A stretch of 7,493 bases of DNA from an uncultured Prevotella sp. (GCA_937916405.1 CALFUF010000055.1:1-7493); one strand, 5' to 3'. Positions 1-7,491 are shown, numbered from the stretch's first letter. A program made the numbers and translations. The notes: generated by a model not told the origin, from the letters alone.

Positions 1-2
1 TC

Positions 3-152
3 CGTGCCGTTATCCATTACTTGGAGCGTGGCACCTGTCCAGTCGACCGTCTGATTAGTAACGAGGTTATCCCCGAGGGAGCCACTGCCGCTATGGAGCA
101 ATGGGCGGCAAATCCAGGGAAAGTGTTCCGAATCTTAGTACATTTTGGATAG
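3..152 (+). CDS. Medium-chain dehydrogenase/reductase, C-terminal fragment (5' end outside window)
   Basis: This open frame runs in from the left edge and ends at a TAG stop, giving 49 residues. It reads like the tail of a zinc-type alcohol dehydrogenase of the medium-chain (MDR) superfamily. A helix (AVIHYLERG) is followed by the segment DRLISNEVIPEGATAAMEQW, which matches the family pattern 'pLIt..f.leea.eAf..w', and then a closing strand FRILVHFG that corresponds to the usual 'KVLv.f' end. Such enzymes oxidise or reduce alcohols, polyols or sugar acids with NAD(P) in the cytoplasm. The catalytic zinc ligands and the Rossmann GxGxxG lie upstream of the window, so neither substrate nor activity can be judged. 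It lies 91 nt before the lipoprotein gene. That gap holds promoter-like and palindromic sequence, so it may be a separate transcription unit, although it could belong to the same catabolic locus. The family call is moderately sure; no specific gene name is justified. Confidence 0.7.
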   Translation, partial: RAVIHYLERGTCPVDRLISNEVIPEGATAAMEQWAANPGKVFRILVHFG

Positions 153-174
153 AATTGATTACTTTTTAGATTAT
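144..174 (+). promoter_or_regulatory. Weak candidate Bacteroidota sigma-ABfr-type promoter
   Basis: A TTTG at 144-147 could serve as the -33 element. TAGATTAT at 167-174 follows after 19 nt and matches the Bacteroidota -7 consensus TAnnTTTG at four of six fixed positions. If it is real, transcription would start near 180-185 and leave a leader of about 60 nt that contains both palindromes. An alternative -7 match, TACTTTTT at 160-167, fits five of six positions but has no well-spaced -33 partner. The -33 element would overlap the end of the upstream dehydrogenase gene. Support is weak, as expected in A/T-rich sequence. Confidence 0.25.
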
Positions 175-192
175 GCAACGTCTTTTAATAAA

Positions 193-207
193 TAGTCTAT
201 ATAGCTA
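193..207. promoter_or_regulatory. Imperfect palindrome with one bulged base in leader
   Basis: TAGTCTATATAGCTA is a palindrome apart from one extra base (T at 196), and contains the perfect 8-bp core CTATATAG at 197-204. It lies 7 nt upstream of a perfect 14-bp palindrome. It could be half of a regulator-binding region. A/T-rich leaders make such matches by chance fairly often, so a functional role is only a guess. Confidence 0.3.
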
Positions 208-214
208 CTAATAT

Positions 215-228
215 TTATACATGTATAA
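215..228. promoter_or_regulatory. Perfect 14-bp palindrome, candidate operator
   Basis: TTATACATGTATAA equals its own reverse complement over all 14 bases and ends 15 nt before the lipoprotein start codon. It has no loop, so it suits a dimeric DNA-binding protein better than an RNA hairpin. It is the clearest symmetric element upstream of the three-gene unit and therefore the best candidate site for the regulator that controls it. No regulator gene is present in the window, and I cannot assign the site to a known family. Confidence 0.45.
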
Positions 229-243
229 CTTAAAACTTAATTT

Positions 244-1740
244 ATGAAACAGAATCATTTATTTACGTACAGTAAGATTTGTGCATTAGTTCTTGTCGGA
301 GCTGGCGCCCTTATCTTCACATCGTGCGCTAAAGATGGTTTCGACGATGAGTCGTTTGACGGCGGTGTAAGCAACACGCAGGTAGCATCATTATCTGCTG
401 ATGACATTACTATCACACCTAGTGCAGACGGAAAGTCGCAAACTATTTCATGGCCAGTGGTTATGGGAGCTGGTGGCTATCGTATCAACTTGATCGATGT
501 AAGTAATCCTGATGAACCACTTATCAACGACTCTATTGTTGACGGTTGCTCTGTAACCACAAAACGCGAGGAGGATGTCAATTACCAGATGACTCTCCTA
601 ACGTTAGGCAACAAGAGCAAAAACAATACTGATGCATCAGAGACTTTGGAGTATGCTTTCTCTACGTTTACTCCTACTTTCATGACCATCCCTGCAGGCT
701 GCGACTTGACCACTTGGTTTGCTACCAATCTCCCCACAGACAAAATTGGAGAGAATCTGAATTTCGACCTTGAAGGTGGTGCAGATTATACTATCAGTGG
801 ACTGATTGACTTTGACGGACAGGCTGTAACGTTGCGTTCTAACAGCAAGGACAACCATCCTACTATCACATTGACATCTGCTGATGCTGCTATCAACTTT
901 ACTGCTGGTTTCAATGCTAAATATCTGGATTTCGACTGTGCTGCCCGTGTAGGTGCAAAAGGAGTCTTCGAATTTAGTAAGAGCACGACAGTAACTGCCG
1001 CTTCTGATATAGATCCTGATGTTTACGCATGGACAGGTCCTATCATTACGGATCCAATTACCATCGTAAGCTGTAATTTCGTAGATTTGAAGAGTTACCT
1101 TTTCTATGATAATCAAGCAAAGACTGCATGTATGACATTCTTGGTGGACAATTGTGTTGTACACATGACTCCAGAAACATCTCTGGGTGGTGGTGTGTTC
1201 TGGACCAACAAGGCTGGTCACATCAACGACCTGACTGTAAGCAACTCTACATTCTATGAGCCAGATGATGTAGCTGGTGACTATAAGTACTTCTATCAAG
1301 CAGGTATGGCTACTGGTCCGAATTTGTATGTGAAAGATACGCCTGAGTATCAAGCTGCTACCAATAGCGTTAACTATCTGAATTGTACATTCTATCATGT
1401 CACATGGAATGGTGGACAATGGGGTAACTACAATGGTATGCAATCAAAGAATTATTCTTATTGGATTATGAAGAATTGTATCTTCTTCGACTGCTCTCCA
1501 ACAGGCGTTGCCCGTCGTTTCCTGCACGGTCGTACAAACCAGCTTCATGCGGAGTTTGCTAACAACACTTATATGAATGCTGACGGTACTTTCCAGGAGG
1601 CTGAGAATCCTACCTATGACACCTCTGGAACGATGATCCAAGAAGATCCACAGTTTGCTAATCCTGCTATTGGCGACTTCACGATTAGTGGTGCTACACA
1701 GGTGGCTCGTCAGACTGGTGACCCACGCTGGCTGCCCTAA
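244..1740 (+). CDS. Surface lipoprotein with Fn3-like and beta-helix (DUF4957/DUF5123-like) modules, putative glycan-binding protein
   Basis: This is a 498-residue predicted lipoprotein. A basic start and a hydrophobic stretch (about residues 12-26) lead to the lipobox FTSC, with lipidated Cys28. The acidic residues after it (AKDGFDDESFD) resemble the Bacteroidota lipoprotein export signal, so surface exposure is likely. Residues about 48-142 look like a fibronectin-III or Ig-like module (SWPVV at 69-73, GYRINL at 78-83). Residues about 150-498 look like a right-handed parallel beta-helix, with recurring turns such as NCVV (303), NSTF (334), NCTF (380) and NCIF (411). It ends in GDF...GDPRWLP, a tail typical of pectate-lyase-fold proteins of the DUF4957/DUF5123 type (recalled, not searched). 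I see no recognisable polysaccharide lyase catalytic motif, so glycan binding at the cell surface is the favoured role. An uncharacterised enzyme remains possible. It is the first gene of the unit, 28 nt before susC; surface glycan-binding proteins more often follow susD. The ATG at 244 is directly followed by the signal peptide and has an A/T-rich leader. Confidence 0.8.
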   Translation: MKQNHLFTYSKICALVLVGAGALIFTSCAKDGFDDESFDGGVSNTQVASLSADDITITPSADGKSQTISWPVVMGAGGYRINLIDVSNPDEPLINDSIVDGCSVTTKREEDVNYQMTLLTLGNKSKNNTDASETLEYAFSTFTPTFMTIPAGCDLTTWFATNLPTDKIGENLNFDLEGGADYTISGLIDFDGQAVTLRSNSKDNHPTITLTSADAAINFTAGFNAKYLDFDCAARVGAKGVFEFSKSTTVTAASDIDPDVYAWTGPIITDPITIVSCNFVDLKSYLFYDNQAKTACMTFLVDNCVVHMTPETSLGGGVFWTNKAGHINDLTVSNSTFYEPDDVAGDYKYFYQAGMATGPNLYVKDTPEYQAATNSVNYLNCTFYHVTWNGGQWGNYNGMQSKNYSYWIMKNCIFFDCSPTGVARRFLHGRTNQLHAEFANNTYMNADGTFQEAENPTYDTSGTMIQEDPQFANPAIGDFTISGATQVARQTGDPRWLP

Positions 1741-1768
1741 TCTCAGATGAAAGGTTAAACAAAAAAGA

Positions 1769-4700
1769 ATGAAAACTATGAAAAGATATTTCAAAACCAT
1801 ATGTCTTAGTTTGATGCTGACATTCTCTGCATCGGCTCTGGCACAGAATCAAACGGTGACAGGTACCGTGCTTGACGAGGCAGGCGAGCCTGTTATCGGT
1901 GCAACAGTCACTGTGGCAGGAACAAAGACGGCCACTATCACTGACTTTGATGGTAATTATAAAATTGATGTTCCTAAAGGTGGTAAAGTAACTATTTCCT
2001 ATATTGGTTACCTGACAAAGACAGTCGCCCCTGGTGGTACCATAAAACTGGAAGAGGACAAGCAGACACTGGAGGAAGTCGTTGTCGTTGGTTATGGTAC
2101 TCAAAAGAAGGCCCACCTGACTGGTTCTATCGCTACTGTTGATATGAACGATGTACAGGATCTTGCTAACGGAGGACTTGCCAGTTCTCTGAGTGGTTTG
2201 GTAAACGGTCTGTCCGTAACGGGTGGTGATGCTCGTCCTGGTGAGAACGCTACCATGCGTATCCGTGACGTCAACTCATTGGGTGATATCGGCTCTAGTG
2301 CCCAGTCTCCTCTGTACGTTATCGATGGTTATATCTATCCTAACGACGTAAAGGTAGGAAGCACTTATCACAACTTGGGTGAAGAGGCATTCAACAACCT
2401 CGATCCTTCTGAGGTAGAAAGTATCTCAGTATTGAAAGACGCATCAGCTGCTGTTTACGGTTCTCGTGCAGCCAATGGTGTTATCCTCGTAACGACGAAG
2501 AAAGGTAAGATGGGTGCTCCAAGTATCTCCTATAGCGGAACTTTCGGTTTTACTGATGAGGTTGCCCGTGCCAAGATGCTGAGTGCTTATGATTACGGAC
2601 GTCTCTATAACGCAGTGATTGCCGCTGACCCCACAAACACCAGCCTGAACCGTACCACAGCATTATTCCAAGCTGACGAGTTAGCTGCAATGAAGAATTT
2701 GAACTACGACTTACTGGACAACTACTGGAAGACTGGTTTCACACAGCGTCACGCCGTCAATGTCAGTGGTGCTACTGAAAAGGTGAACTACTTTGCAGGT
2801 GTCAGTTACTTCTCACAGGATGGTAACCTTGGTAAACTTGACTACAACCGATGGAACTACCGTGCTGGTGTTGACGTGAAGATCAGTGACTGGTTAGGTG
2901 CTAATTTGACTGTCAGTGGTGATTATGGTAACAAGGAGAAGCCGCTTTTGAAGGTGGGTGGTACAAACTCAGAGAAGGACTACAACCTGATGCTGACTCG
3001 TCCACGCTATATTCCTGAGTATGTAGGTGATTATGCTATTCCAAGTTACGGTCCCTCTAATGGTGCCCGCGTACAGAACCAGAACTACCATTTCCGTACC
3101 TTACAGGACAATGGTGACTTCTCAAAGAGCATGACTTCTACCATCAATATCAGCGGTAGTATTAACTATGACTTCGGATGGAGCAAAATCCTGAAAGGAT
3201 TAAAGGTGAAGTTCTCTTACTCTAAGAGTATCAATACTGATAAGACCAACGAGTTTGGTACTGCCTATACGCTCTACACCATGCAGCGTCGCTATGGCTC
3301 AGGTCAGCACCTGTATACACCAACCAGTGGTGATGATGCTACATTCGACTACTTAGACTACTCTAACTTCAATGGTATAGAATATGCCAATGGTAACTAC
3401 AGCAGTCGTCAAATGGTTCGTACGGACAACTACCAGATGAACCTTACCTTTAACTACAACCGCACTTTTGGAAAGCACACTGTTGGAGCATTGTTCTCTA
3501 TAGAGAAGTCGGAAACAGAGAGTGAGTACAACCTCAGCCAGGCTAATGAGCCATATAGTTTCTCTACTTACCAGTCTAACTCTACCAAGGGTGACCAGTC
3601 TTTGCAGTTCAACCGTGCAGAGAGTGGAACGCTGTCATATATCGGACGTATTAACTACTCTTATGCTGACAAATATTTGTTTGAGTTCTTACTTCGTTCT
3701 GATGCCTCTACCAAGTTCGCTCCCGAGAACTACTGGGGAACTTTCCCTGCTATCTCCGCAGGTTGGGTAATCAGTGAGGAGCCTTGGTTCCAGAAAGCTA
3801 AATGGCTCAAATGGGTTGACTTCCTAAAGATTCGTGCCAGCTGGGGTATCACTGGTCGTGATAACCTGACTCCTTGGCAGTGGCTGCAGATCTACACCCT
3901 TGATAAGAATAAGAGTATCGTATTTGGTGAGGGAACAAACATCGACCCAAGTAAGAACACTCGTATCTCTATCAACAAGAACACCTCTGCCGTCAATCGT
4001 GACGTACACTGGGATAAGTCTTACAAGACAAACATCGGTTTCGACCTTCAGGTACTTAACCGTCGTCTTGCCATTAACATTGACTACTATAAGGAGCGTA
4101 ACCGTGAGATGTTGCTGAACCTTGGTCAGAACGTTCCTTCTACCATTGGTACACAGTCCGCTTCCACAAACCTTGGTGAGATGAACAGCTGGGGTTGGGA
4201 AATCGGTATCAACTGGCGTGATAAGATTGGTAAGGACTTCAAGTATAAGATTGGACTGAATACTGGTTACCACGACAACGAGGTGCTGGTTATGGACTTC
4301 GAGGACGACTACATCTATCGTCAGATTGTTTATGGTGGACGTACAGACATCGGTACCTGGGGTATGCAGTGCATCGGTATGTTCCGTTCCTTCCAGGACA
4401 TTGAGGAGTACTTCGCTAAGTACAACATCACCTCTTATATGGGTATGACTAAGGATCAGGTTCGTCCAGGTATGTTGATTTACAAGGATGTTCGTGGTGC
4501 TTACAATCAGGAGACCAAGACGTACGCTGGTCCTGACGGTGTTGTAGATGCCGACAACGACCAGGTATGTCTGTCTAACCGTTCTAACCCTTATGGCTTT
4601 ACCATCAATATGAATGCTGAGTGGAAGGGTATCTCTCTCACTGCCCAAATGGGTGCAAACTGGGGTGGTTACACCTTGATTCCTGCTGAGGCACGTGGTG

Positions 4701-5107
4701 TAGCATCTGGTTCGAACATCGAGTTCTACAACATGCCTTCTTTCTGGAATCCAGATAACATGTACGTATATCAAGACATCTATGATGGAAGTGGCAACTT
4801 GATTATGAAGCAGAATCGTGAAGCACACTATCCTAACCTCGCTTACAGCATCAACAGCAACGCCTCCAGTTTCTGGCGTGTAAGTGCTGCTACCGTACGG
4901 CTGAGCCGTCTGACACTTGCCTATACGATTCCTAACAAGTTGTACAAGGCTGTTGGTATCAAGAATATCCGTGTGAACATCACAGGTCAGAACTTGATTA
5001 ACTTCTACAACCCATATCCCGACAGTTTCATGAACCCGATGGCTGGATCTTATGGCAAGTATCCTAACCTGCGCAAGTGGACGATTGGTGTCAACTTGAG
5101 TTTCTAA
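1769..5107 (+). CDS. susC-like: SusC/RagA-family TonB-dependent outer-membrane glycan transporter
   Basis: This protein of 1112 residues is predicted to form the TonB-energised outer-membrane channel that imports oligosaccharides with its SusD partner. A signal peptide (residues 1-25) ends ALA|Q. Residues about 28-95 are a carboxypeptidase-regulatory-like domain (VTGTVLDEAGEPVIGATV). The TonB box lies at about 102-110 (EEVVVVGYG). The plug domain covers about 115-247, with the family signatures YVIDGY at 183-188 and VESISVLKDASAAVYGSRAA at 216-235, then NGVILVTTKKGK. The rest is the 22-strand-type beta-barrel, and the chain ends in the terminal Phe typical of outer-membrane proteins (GVNLSF). 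No N-terminal STN domain is present, which argues against ECF-sigma signalling. Two oddities: MRIRDV at 163-168 has Asp where the usual motif has Gly, and an acidic loop at 905-931 carries an insertion. Start: ATG 1769 has AAAGG 14 nt upstream; ATG 1778 would give nearly the same signal peptide. The gene is intact and uses strongly biased codons, suggesting high expression. The specific substrate is unknown. Confidence 0.97.
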   Translation: MKTMKRYFKTICLSLMLTFSASALAQNQTVTGTVLDEAGEPVIGATVTVAGTKTATITDFDGNYKIDVPKGGKVTISYIGYLTKTVAPGGTIKLEEDKQTLEEVVVVGYGTQKKAHLTGSIATVDMNDVQDLANGGLASSLSGLVNGLSVTGGDARPGENATMRIRDVNSLGDIGSSAQSPLYVIDGYIYPNDVKVGSTYHNLGEEAFNNLDPSEVESISVLKDASAAVYGSRAANGVILVTTKKGKMGAPSISYSGTFGFTDEVARAKMLSAYDYGRLYNAVIAADPTNTSLNRTTALFQADELAAMKNLNYDLLDNYWKTGFTQRHAVNVSGATEKVNYFAGVSYFSQDGNLGKLDYNRWNYRAGVDVKISDWLGANLTVSGDYGNKEKPLLKVGGTNSEKDYNLMLTRPRYIPEYVGDYAIPSYGPSNGARVQNQNYHFRTLQDNGDFSKSMTSTINISGSINYDFGWSKILKGLKVKFSYSKSINTDKTNEFGTAYTLYTMQRRYGSGQHLYTPTSGDDATFDYLDYSNFNGIEYANGNYSSRQMVRTDNYQMNLTFNYNRTFGKHTVGALFSIEKSETESEYNLSQANEPYSFSTYQSNSTKGDQSLQFNRAESGTLSYIGRINYSYADKYLFEFLLRSDASTKFAPENYWGTFPAISAGWVISEEPWFQKAKWLKWVDFLKIRASWGITGRDNLTPWQWLQIYTLDKNKSIVFGEGTNIDPSKNTRISINKNTSAVNRDVHWDKSYKTNIGFDLQVLNRRLAINIDYYKERNREMLLNLGQNVPSTIGTQSASTNLGEMNSWGWEIGINWRDKIGKDFKYKIGLNTGYHDNEVLVMDFEDDYIYRQIVYGGRTDIGTWGMQCIGMFRSFQDIEEYFAKYNITSYMGMTKDQVRPGMLIYKDVRGAYNQETKTYAGPDGVVDADNDQVCLSNRSNPYGFTINMNAEWKGISLTAQMGANWGGYTLIPAEARGVASGSNIEFYNMPSFWNPDNMYVYQDIYDGSGNLIMKQNREAHYPNLAYSINSNASSFWRVSAATVRLSRLTLAYTIPNKLYKAVGIKNIRVNITGQNLINFYNPYPDSFMNPMAGSYGKYPNLRKWTIGVNLSF

Positions 5108-5131
5108 TGTTTAATATTAAGGTAAGAAATT

Positions 5132-7366
5132 ATGAAAGCAATAAAATATTTCAGTTTTGGCCTTGCATCTATGTTAGCATTCTCATCTTGCAGCGACCAG
5201 TTCCTGCAGGACAAGAAGAACTACGACCAGGTAGGTGCTGAGGTATACAATGACTACGATGGAGCGAATGGTCGTCTGAACGACCTGTATGGCTGGTGTC
5301 TGCCTACAACAGCGGAAATGTCTTGGAAGTATCCTTCATGCGGACTTGCCGATGTCGCAAGCAGATCTACTGAGGAGTATTTCGGTGGTATGAATAACAC
5401 TAGTACAAGTGCAATCTCGTTTATCGATCCTGTTGCGGATCTGTCGTCAGACAATTCAACCTCAGTTTCTGTTCCCGACTACTTCATGGGAACATCCAAC
5501 AATATCCAGGAAGCCGTTTACGGACGTATCCGTAACATCAATGACTTCATTCGTGGTGTGGAGACGAGTTCTCTGACAGAAGCCCAGAAGAACACGCTGT
5601 TAGGACAGGCTTACTTCTTCCGTGCATGGTGCTACTACAACCTCGTTAAATGGTATGGTGGCGTGCCCTTGGTAAAAGAAGTTTTGGATCCAGAAGAGGG
5701 TAACTACACACCACGTTCTACCACTAAGGAGACCATCAACTTTATTCTGGAAGACTTACAGAATTCCGCTGATCTACTGGAAGGTGAGACAGCAGATGGT
5801 GGTTGGAAAGACGGTTCTAACTATGGACGTATCACCTCTGGTACTGCATTGGCTCTGAAGGGACGTGTACTGCTGTTGTGGGCTAGTCCTATCTTCAACC
5901 GTGCTAATGACAAGTCTCGTTGGACTGCCGCATACAATGCTATGAAGGAAGACCTGTCAACAATCAACGCATGTGGTTATGGTCTTTACACTTCTGGCAA
6001 CAATGTGAATGGTAGTGACTTTGCCAGTGTCTTCACACAGACAGGAAAGACGGCAAATCGTGAGGCTGTCTTCTTTACCCTTTATAACACAACTGTTATC
6101 CTGACAGGTATTGATGATGCTGCTAAGAATAATACTTGGGAGCGTATGATTCGTCCTGACAACACAGGTGGTAATGGACAGGTTCCCTCTCGTATGATGC
6201 TAAACCTCTTCCCAATGAGTGATGGCAAGATTCCTGCTGCCGCTAACAACTATACCAAGTTGAAGGCTTCTGATCAGGTTCTGGATACCGACTATCCGTT
6301 CATGAATCGTGACCCACGTTTCTATCGTACCTTCACCTTCCCAGGTTTCCGTTGGGCATATAATGGTGATGCTTCTATACATAACGTTCACAACCCCAAC
6401 GACGGTCAGAACTACACGTATTGGGGTTATGTATGGTACACCTCAGCTGATGACCAAGGCAATGTAGAGAGTGGAAACTCTTATGGTGCCGACAATTTGG
6501 GTATGGAGTCTTCTTCTGGTACCTATAGCAACAGTGTGCTCGTTCGTAAGAAGAGTGACGACTTGGATTTGAACGGTTCTGCCCTCTACACTTACAATCC
6601 TTCAGGATGGAAATCTGGTGCTGGTCCGTTCTACTCTGCCGCTCCTCTTATCGAGCTCCGCTATGCTGAGGTTCTGCTGAACCTTGCGGAGGCTGCTTGT
6701 GGTGCTGGTGATGTTAGTGCTGCACTGGGTTATATGAACCAGGTTCGCCAGCGTGCTGGTGTTCCTGACAGAACAACAGCCGACTTTGTTGGTGATGAGC
6801 AAGCCGCTTGTATGAGTGCTATCCTGTATGAGCGTCAGATTGAGTTCGCTTACGAGGGCAAGCGATTCGACGACATGCGTCGCTGGATGCTCTTTGATGG
6901 TGGTGCTGGTCAGGCTAACCTGAAGAGTTCTTGGGCTCTCACTGGCTGGGATGGTAACACCTGCACATGGCTGGGATTCATGCCGCTGAATGGTCAGCGT
7001 CGTGAGAAAATCCAGTATCGTGTGGCTGATAAGTATGGTGTAGGTACTACTCAGTGGGATGGTGATCCTCTGCTGAATGGTGGGGGTACACGTCCTGATG
7101 GTGTGAATCTGAACAGTGAGACACTTAGCACAGATCTGGAGGCTTTGAAGACTTGGTATCAAGAGAATCTTGCTGTTAAGGAGCAGAAGGGTGACGGACG
7201 TGACTCTCAGCACAACGACCTGTATATTAAGTTCCAGCCTCAGTATTATCTGTTGGGCTTCAACAGTGGTGTACAGAACCAGAACAAGCAGTTGGAGCAG
7301 ACTATCGGTTGGGGTGACTACAACAAGGGAGGTGCTCCTGGTACCTTCGACCCACTCGCTGAGTAA
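5132..7366 (+). CDS. susD-like: SusD/RagB-family glycan-binding outer-membrane lipoprotein, unusually long
   Basis: This 744-residue lipoprotein is the expected lid of the SusC channel and binds glycan at the cell surface. The signal peptide ends in lipobox FSSC with lipidated Cys20, followed by SDQFLQDKK. The N-terminal SusD-like region carries the TPR helices, with GQAYFFRAWCYYNLVKWYGG at 158-177 and GRITSGTALALKGRVLLLWA at 232-251. The RagB/SusD C-terminal region has LIELRYAEVLLNLAEAA at 506-522, NQVRQRAG, and ERQIEFAYEGKRFDDMRRW at 567-585. The usual closing segment appears at 705-727 (YYLLGF ... QTIGW). SusD proteins are commonly about 500-600 residues; the extra length here includes about 120 residues between the RRW motif and the closing segment, plus a long middle region around 300-500. 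It starts 24 nt after susC, with AAGG at 5119-5122 nine nt before the ATG, and is the last gene before the terminator. It is intact. The family is certain; the ligand is not. Confidence 0.96.
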   Translation: MKAIKYFSFGLASMLAFSSCSDQFLQDKKNYDQVGAEVYNDYDGANGRLNDLYGWCLPTTAEMSWKYPSCGLADVASRSTEEYFGGMNNTSTSAISFIDPVADLSSDNSTSVSVPDYFMGTSNNIQEAVYGRIRNINDFIRGVETSSLTEAQKNTLLGQAYFFRAWCYYNLVKWYGGVPLVKEVLDPEEGNYTPRSTTKETINFILEDLQNSADLLEGETADGGWKDGSNYGRITSGTALALKGRVLLLWASPIFNRANDKSRWTAAYNAMKEDLSTINACGYGLYTSGNNVNGSDFASVFTQTGKTANREAVFFTLYNTTVILTGIDDAAKNNTWERMIRPDNTGGNGQVPSRMMLNLFPMSDGKIPAAANNYTKLKASDQVLDTDYPFMNRDPRFYRTFTFPGFRWAYNGDASIHNVHNPNDGQNYTYWGYVWYTSADDQGNVESGNSYGADNLGMESSSGTYSNSVLVRKKSDDLDLNGSALYTYNPSGWKSGAGPFYSAAPLIELRYAEVLLNLAEAACGAGDVSAALGYMNQVRQRAGVPDRTTADFVGDEQAACMSAILYERQIEFAYEGKRFDDMRRWMLFDGGAGQANLKSSWALTGWDGNTCTWLGFMPLNGQRREKIQYRVADKYGVGTTQWDGDPLLNGGGTRPDGVNLNSETLSTDLEALKTWYQENLAVKEQKGDGRDSQHNDLYIKFQPQYYLLGFNSGVQNQNKQLEQTIGWGDYNKGGAPGTFDPLAE

Positions 7367-7388
7367 TCTGGAATCACATATCTCTTTC

Positions 7389-7420
7389 ATCGGATGCATC
7401 GCAAAGGTGCATCCGATTTT
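7389..7420 (+). terminator. Rho-independent terminator of the lipoprotein-susC-susD unit
   Basis: ATCGGATGCATC at 7389-7400 pairs with GGTGCATCCGAT at 7406-7417. This gives a 12-bp stem (one T.G wobble) around the five-base loop GCAAA, and the run TTTT (7417-7420) with ATATAT follows. It begins 22 nt after the susD stop codon. Its strength and position indicate that the operon ends here and that any surface glycan-binding proteins or enzymes of the same locus would be transcribed separately. On the minus strand no T-run follows the stem, so it is probably one-directional. Confidence 0.9.
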
Positions 7421-7444
7421 ATATATCCAAACTAAATTATTGGG

Positions 7445-7490
7445 TTAGGCGCTTAGAGCGCACTTATGAAATGCCCTATTTTAGGCACTT
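7445..7490 (+). repeat. Short imperfect direct repeat (TTAGGCGCTT / TTAGGCACTT)
   Basis: TTAGGCGCTT at 7445-7454 recurs as TTAGGCACTT at 7481-7490, with one mismatch and a 36-nt period. Each copy takes part in one of the two small hairpins at the right edge. With only two copies and an edge position, this could be chance, a regulatory site for the next gene, or the start of a larger repeat. Confidence 0.4.
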
Positions 7491-7491
7491 T
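7449..7491. other. Two tandem small hairpins in the intergenic tail
   Basis: GCGCT (7449-7453) and AGCGC (7457-7461) form a perfect 5-bp stem around TAG. AAATGCCCTA (7469-7478) and TAGGCACTTT (7482-7491) form a 9-bp stem around TTT, with one bulged C on each arm. They follow the operon terminator by about 30 nt. There is no long T-run after either hairpin inside the window and no open frame here. They may belong to the leader or operator of the next gene, or to an intergenic repeat family. Nothing else is recognisable in 7421-7493. Confidence 0.45.

Noticed and set aside
153..243. Terminator for the upstream dehydrogenase gene
   Set aside because: No GC-containing stem followed by a T-run is visible; the palindromes here have no loop. 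Termination may be factor-dependent, or transcription may read through.
637..1443. 268-codon open frame on the minus strand inside the lipoprotein gene
   Set aside because: It is antisense to a well-supported gene and has neither a convincing start context nor a recognisable domain; it is a shadow of codon bias.
3824..4828. 334-codon open frame on the minus strand inside susC
   Set aside because: It lies wholly antisense to a certain SusC gene, has no recognisable domain, and its V/T/L-rich composition is what the reverse complement of biased codons such as GGT, AAC and GAC gives.
5111..5120. TTAATATTAA palindrome between susC and susD
   Set aside because: It is a perfect 10-bp palindrome but made only of A and T in a 24-nt spacer, likely by chance. 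There is no T-run or GC stem, so it is not a terminator.
6602..7399. 265-codon open frame on the minus strand over the end of susD
   Set aside because: It begins within the terminator stem and runs antisense to the conserved SusD C-terminal motifs; there is no leader or domain.
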